Shown here piece by piece: positions 60,291 through 64,000 of a stretch of DNA of 64,000 nucleotides; positions within the stretch are counted from its first letter, which is position 1, and each line of letters begins with the position of its first letter. The DNA lies in contig CAJNOL010001430.1 of the NCBI GenBank assembly GCA_905250125.1, positions 1 to 64,000 on the forward strand, in the 5' to 3' direction. The translations under genes were made by a program, and so were the position numbers. The notes under the pieces are model-generated. The model did not search any database, had not been told where the DNA came from, and saw only the letters and a program-made list of their open reading frames with translations. This stretch comes from Rotaria sordida. Its lineage: Eukaryota; Rotifera; Eurotatoria; Philodinida; Philodinidae.

Positions 60291-61169
60291 GGCTTCAACA
60301 TAGATCGATTGTATTTCACTCCTACTTCGTTCAAGTATTGTTATATCGTTCTCTCATTGATTACGATTCATTTCTCTTTCAGTTAGTTTGTAATGTCTCG
60401 ACTTGTGACGAACACTTGTTGTTTAGCAAGTGCAATAATTTGTTAGTTCTGTTTTCAGATCGCTGTGTGTATTCGAATAGATCAAGTAGAATTGCTCAAG
60501 TCTTTCAATTGTTTTCAACTTTTGTCACGATGAACTATTTTCGCTCGAGCCGCATCCCTGAGTTTTGAACCTAAAAGATGTTGAGATAAAAAATAATTTC
60601 GTATGACTGGTACACTGATAAGATTTATATGTCACAACTTTTGATTGACATCAACTAAGACGAAATGAATACCGATTTTGATTAAAAAAACAGTTGGTAC
60701 TGGTTATTTATATTAATCTTATGGGAATTTATAGAGAGTTCTTCTAGGAAGAAAAACTTTTGTCTATAATTGTCAATAATAAAATAATGTTAATCTTTAT
60801 CATATGTTAAATAAAGTACTAATAATAAAATATTCTTTTCGACAATAATATTAATTTTTCTTTTCTTTTCTTTTCTTTCTTTTTTTAGTAATAAAATCAA
60901 TTGACAAGAAATCTTAAACATAAATAGATCAGTTCAAATAACCTAATGTTATCAAATAACAAAAAAAAATAAAATAAAATACGCATAAGAAGTCTTAGTT
61001 GTAATCATGAATTTATATTACATTATTAATGTTGAATATGAATTGATGATGCCCAACTATAATAAGAAGTCTATTGTTTGAACAAAAAAAAAAAAGCTTG
61101 AATCGTACAAAAAATTTTATTTGATCATACACATATATAAAAATAAATTTGATTTCCATAGTTTCTTTA

Positions 61170-62224
61170 TTACTGATGTTCATTGAGACGTTTTTCTAAA
61201 GCTTTTGAACGTTGTCGATCAATCTGTTCCATTTCACGTATTTTCTATACGTTAAAAAATAAAAAATAAACAAACATATAAACATATTTTAATCAATTTA
61301 AATAATACTAACATCAGAAATTTCATTTGAAATAACTTGTTGATATTCTTTTCGTTTACCAAGTAATGTCATTTGATCAAGAAATTGTTTTCTTTGTTCA
61401 ATTTCAAGTACCACTAAATTATTTCAACAAAATTTATATTATTGAATAATAATTTTTCTTTTTTTTTGTTTTTTCAACATACATTCATCAAATCGATCAA
61501 TTTCACGAGTTGGTGTTGAACATTCAACTGTTTTACAGATCATTTTTGTTGGATCAATTCCATATGCCATTAAATGTGCTAAACGATCTTTTTCTTGATC
61601 AGTACGAATTTCTATAGAAATAAATTTTATAAGTGAATAAAAACAATTATACATTTGACATACTTGTCGGTCTTGGATGATAATCAGGTTGAATATAAGC
61701 ACCAGAATTAACAATATCATTATAAGTACGTAATCCTGTAGGATTTAATGTTCTAAAAAAAACACGACACTTTTATTTTTGTAATTAATCAAAAGATCCA
61801 TATCACTACTTTGATGGACGAACTGGTTTTACTCGTTTATTTAGTAATGGTTTAGATTGTATTGATGATATTTCAGCTTTTGTAGATAATGTTGCCCCTC
61901 CTATAAATTATTATGTAATTAATATTTACAAATAAATCATTGAAATATTTTTAAATTAATCTAAATTTTTATTCAGGATATAGAATCAAATATACATTTT
62001 TTTTTTTGTTAGTAATATGTCTTCCTTACGTAGCATGTTACTTGTAAGTTGAGAATATTGAAAATTATTAATTCGTGCTTCATCCGTAAGTACTATACAT
62101 AACAAAAATGTAATAAATTCAAGTATTGTTCATGATGATGACATCTAATACTTTTAACTGATCTCGTTACTTCTGTATTATGTTGTCGTCTTTGAGTATT
62201 CCATAGGTTACCATCAGTAAACAT
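61170..62224 (-). CDS. UPF0193 / EVG1 (C22orf23) orthologue
   Basis: Member of the UPF0193 (EVG1) family, conserved in ciliated animals; its molecular role is not established. Seven small exons, 62224-62152, 62092-62030, 61900-61810, 61752-61664, 61611-61483, 61413-61313 and 61244-61170, give 206 aa (human about 217). Matching blocks are DEARINNFQYSQLTSNMLR, DQEKDRLAHLMAYGID, REIDRFDELVLEIEQRKQFL, LGKRKEYQQVISNEISDKIR and EMEQIDRQRS, the last three being nearly colinear with the human EVG1 C-terminus. The protein is charged and helical throughout, with no signal or membrane segment. All introns are 48-130 bp. It is divergent from the gene entering the right edge. No acceptor-like tract is seen before the ATG. 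Confidence 0.88.
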
Positions 62225-63804
62225 TATTAATGGGTTTTTTCAACTTTTATTTTTATCTTTATTTTTTGTTTAAATAAAACAAAGTATGACAATCAACTGT
62301 ATTATATAAACATGAATTGATCAGTCCTTCATATTGTTACTAAGCAACAACCTTTAATACATCTGTCGAAAGTTTGTTTATTTTTTTATATAAATCAATT
62401 TTTCTGTCTCACATTTATCAAATATTATAACGTTATGTATACGCTTATGGACGTGATTTTTTTTTATCTGCGCTGATGTCATTTTCCCTTTTTTTTTTCT
62501 TTTTGCCATCCATTTGTTTGCTCGCTGCATCCGTCGGTTATAAATCTAGAAGAGAATCGAACACACGCATCAAGTTGATTAAAGAGAAGAACATTCTGGA
62601 TAGAAAAAAAAAAGAAAGAAAAAGAAAACGAGAGAAAGAAAATAAAAACGAGAGAAATATAGAGAAACTCATTATACTGTGCATATGTGTCCTGCGCGAA
62701 GGAGCGCGAACGAACGAGTAATATCCTTTTTCATTTGAACTCTTCTGTATCCGTCCGTATGTCCGATTGAGAGAGGGAGAAGGTCAACTACATATACATT
62801 ATATTGAACATGGGCTATACAAGGTAACAGATCGTATAAATCAATTTTTATGAATTGACAACCACAAAACCATATTTTTAGTTGCGTATGTAGGTGGTTT
62901 AATTTCATACATTTTTTTTTTTATCAGAAGTAAATTAAGATTAATAAACATAACAAAGCAAAAAGAAAAAAGTAAAGCTTTTCTTCACAAAAAAAAAACG
63001 TTTTTTTTTGTTCTTCTCTTACTCTTGATAAAATCATGACTCATTGTAAATATCGAGCAAATTTTTTGTTTTTTTACGGTCTAATGTGATGTACAGCTGT
63101 TTAAGTAAATAAACTACACTTTTTTTTCATTAGTTTCTTTTTATGTCATAATTTTCTCTCAACACAATATATAAATAGATTGCTGTGCAATAGATCCGTT
63201 GAATATTTGTTAATCATCATCATCATCATCATCATCATCGTCATCGTCATAAGCTGCTAGAAAAATACAAATAAGAAAGAGGGTAGAAAAAAAAAGTATC
63301 TGGAAGGGGTTTTCTTCGTTCTTTTTTTCTTTTTCGCCTCCACATAGTCTTTTTTTTCTATCCACGCATACACGGGGCTACTTTTGACGTTAATGCGAAC
63401 GTCAGTCAGCCTCGATCGTCGTCGTATGAATACACAAGCTTCTTTTTTTTTTTCTTCCGTTTTCTTCAACCAATCACGAATGCTGTTGAGGGGCATGTTG
63501 CATAGGGCCTTTCTATTTGTCTATCGTCACTTTTTTTTGCCTATGTATGTCAGCCCCATAACCCTTCGTTCTCTCTCTCTCTCTCTCTTTTCATAAAGTA
63601 ACATAAATAGTGTTTGTCGTTGTCTTACCTTTTGTCAGTGCCTATATACATGCATATAATCTCAAATGTAGATATATATATATATATTCTAGTGTAAATT
63701 TTCAAAAAATATCTTAATCTATATATATATATATTCTTGTAGATTAGCTCTTTTTTTGTGTTTTTTGTCGTTTCAATCGACATAATATAGTTGCACATAT
63801 CAAC
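62225..63804. other. Divergent intergenic region
   Basis: 1.6 kb between divergent genes. It has (CAT)n at 63216-63240 with imperfect extension to 63250, (CT)n near 63570-63588 and (TA)n near 63673-63685 and 63720-63733. The small ORFs (62476-62721, 63257-63596) are low-complexity. It probably contains the promoters of both flanking genes. Confidence 0.55.
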
Positions 63805-64000
63805 ATGCCAAATATGAATATGAACAATCGAAAATCACCTGTGAAACAACATCGTATAAAACATTCACATTCAATACCAGTTACAAATTCAAATAATGGT
63901 CGTATGAGATCAAATAGTAGTATGGCATCTTCTTATCCGAGAATGTATAATAATAATAATAATAATAATCATTATTATAATTATCATCATTATTCAAATT
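63805..64000 (+). CDS. Start of an Asn/His/Ser-rich protein, truncated by the window edge
   Basis: Open from the ATG at 63805 to the right edge (65 codons so far). It begins MPNMNMNNRKSPVKQHRIKH and continues with Ser/Asn-rich sequence, an NNNNNNN run and an HYYNYHHY segment. This is typical of disordered N-termini of regulatory proteins in this genome (compare the ZNF608/609-like copies), but nothing identifies the family. A T-rich tract ending in ATATAG at 63790 precedes the ATG by 14 bases and could be an acceptor. Confidence 0.5.
   Translation, partial: MPNMNMNNRKSPVKQHRIKHSHSIPVTNSNNGRMRSNSSMASSYPRMYNNNNNNNHYYNYHHYSN

Larger units (their letters stand above)
55960..61169. other. 5.2-kb intergenic region with repeat relics
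   Basis: Contains an inverted repeat (56712-56966) and a Tc1/mariner relic (59850-60290). 57.0-59.8 kb is AT-rich with long poly-T or poly-A runs, and none of its small ORFs looks like a protein. 57640-57780 contains GAAGTGGAAT/GTGGAATTG-type short repeats. Confidence 0.55.

Noticed and set aside
1..64000. tRNA, rRNA, CRISPR arrays or bacterial-type operons
   Set aside because: I scanned for tRNA B-box-like GGTTCGAATCC motifs and for regularly spaced direct repeats and saw none. Gene structure is eukaryotic throughout.

Overview
This is an AT-rich animal nuclear sequence. The genes are split into many short exons by GT-AG introns, most only 50-70 bp long, and every confidently named product is a metazoan family. 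Compact introns, genes packed within a few hundred bases, splice-acceptor-like tracts just before start codons (as expected for spliced-leader trans-splicing) and abundant inverted-repeat debris suggest a bdelloid rotifer. That assignment is an inference; no rRNA or mitochondrial marker is present to prove it.

Layout. 1-4705 (-): CHTF18, the clamp-loader ATPase of sister-chromatid cohesion, cut by the left edge and carrying an apparent frameshift in exon 7. 4879-6949 (+): a secreted matrix metalloproteinase. 7228-9549 (-): cysteine-string protein DNAJC5. 9676-10023 (-): a small unknown ORF. A head-to-tail run of five plus-strand genes fills 11.7-27 kb: a 92-aa coiled-coil ORF, TBL3/UTP13 (rRNA processing), a CYLD-like deubiquitinase, QDPR (dihydropteridine reductase) and a ZYG11/ZER1 substrate receptor of a CUL2 ubiquitin ligase. 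27344-30629 (-): an NRF-6-like membrane acyltransferase. 30.6-36.8 kb is gene-free and holds repeats, a 1.26-kb palindrome and a possible structured RNA. 36864-37439 (-): a secreted, possibly LURP1/scramblase-fold protein. 39060-47272 (-): two tandem, diverged ZNF608/ZNF609 (brakeless/scribbler-type) paralogues embedded in microsatellite-rich DNA. 47.3-55.2 kb is gene-poor. 55300-55959 (+): a secreted helical protein of unknown function. 59.85-60.29 kb: a dead Tc1/mariner transposase. 61170-62224 (-): a UPF0193/EVG1 (C22orf23) orthologue. 63805 to the right edge (+): the start of an Asn/His-rich protein.

The genes do not form one pathway; they are mainly housekeeping genes with two transcription regulators. 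For the spliced genes the exons were joined by hand and the total length was checked for frame; every model closes in frame except CHTF18. The most notable patterns are (i) strong polypyrimidine-AG acceptors directly before the ATG of eight genes, absent at two TATA-box genes for secreted proteins, (ii) long foldback repeats inside several of the few introns longer than about 600 bp, (iii) two dispersed repeat families, and (iv) the tandem ZNF608/609 pair in which one copy has lost its zinc finger.
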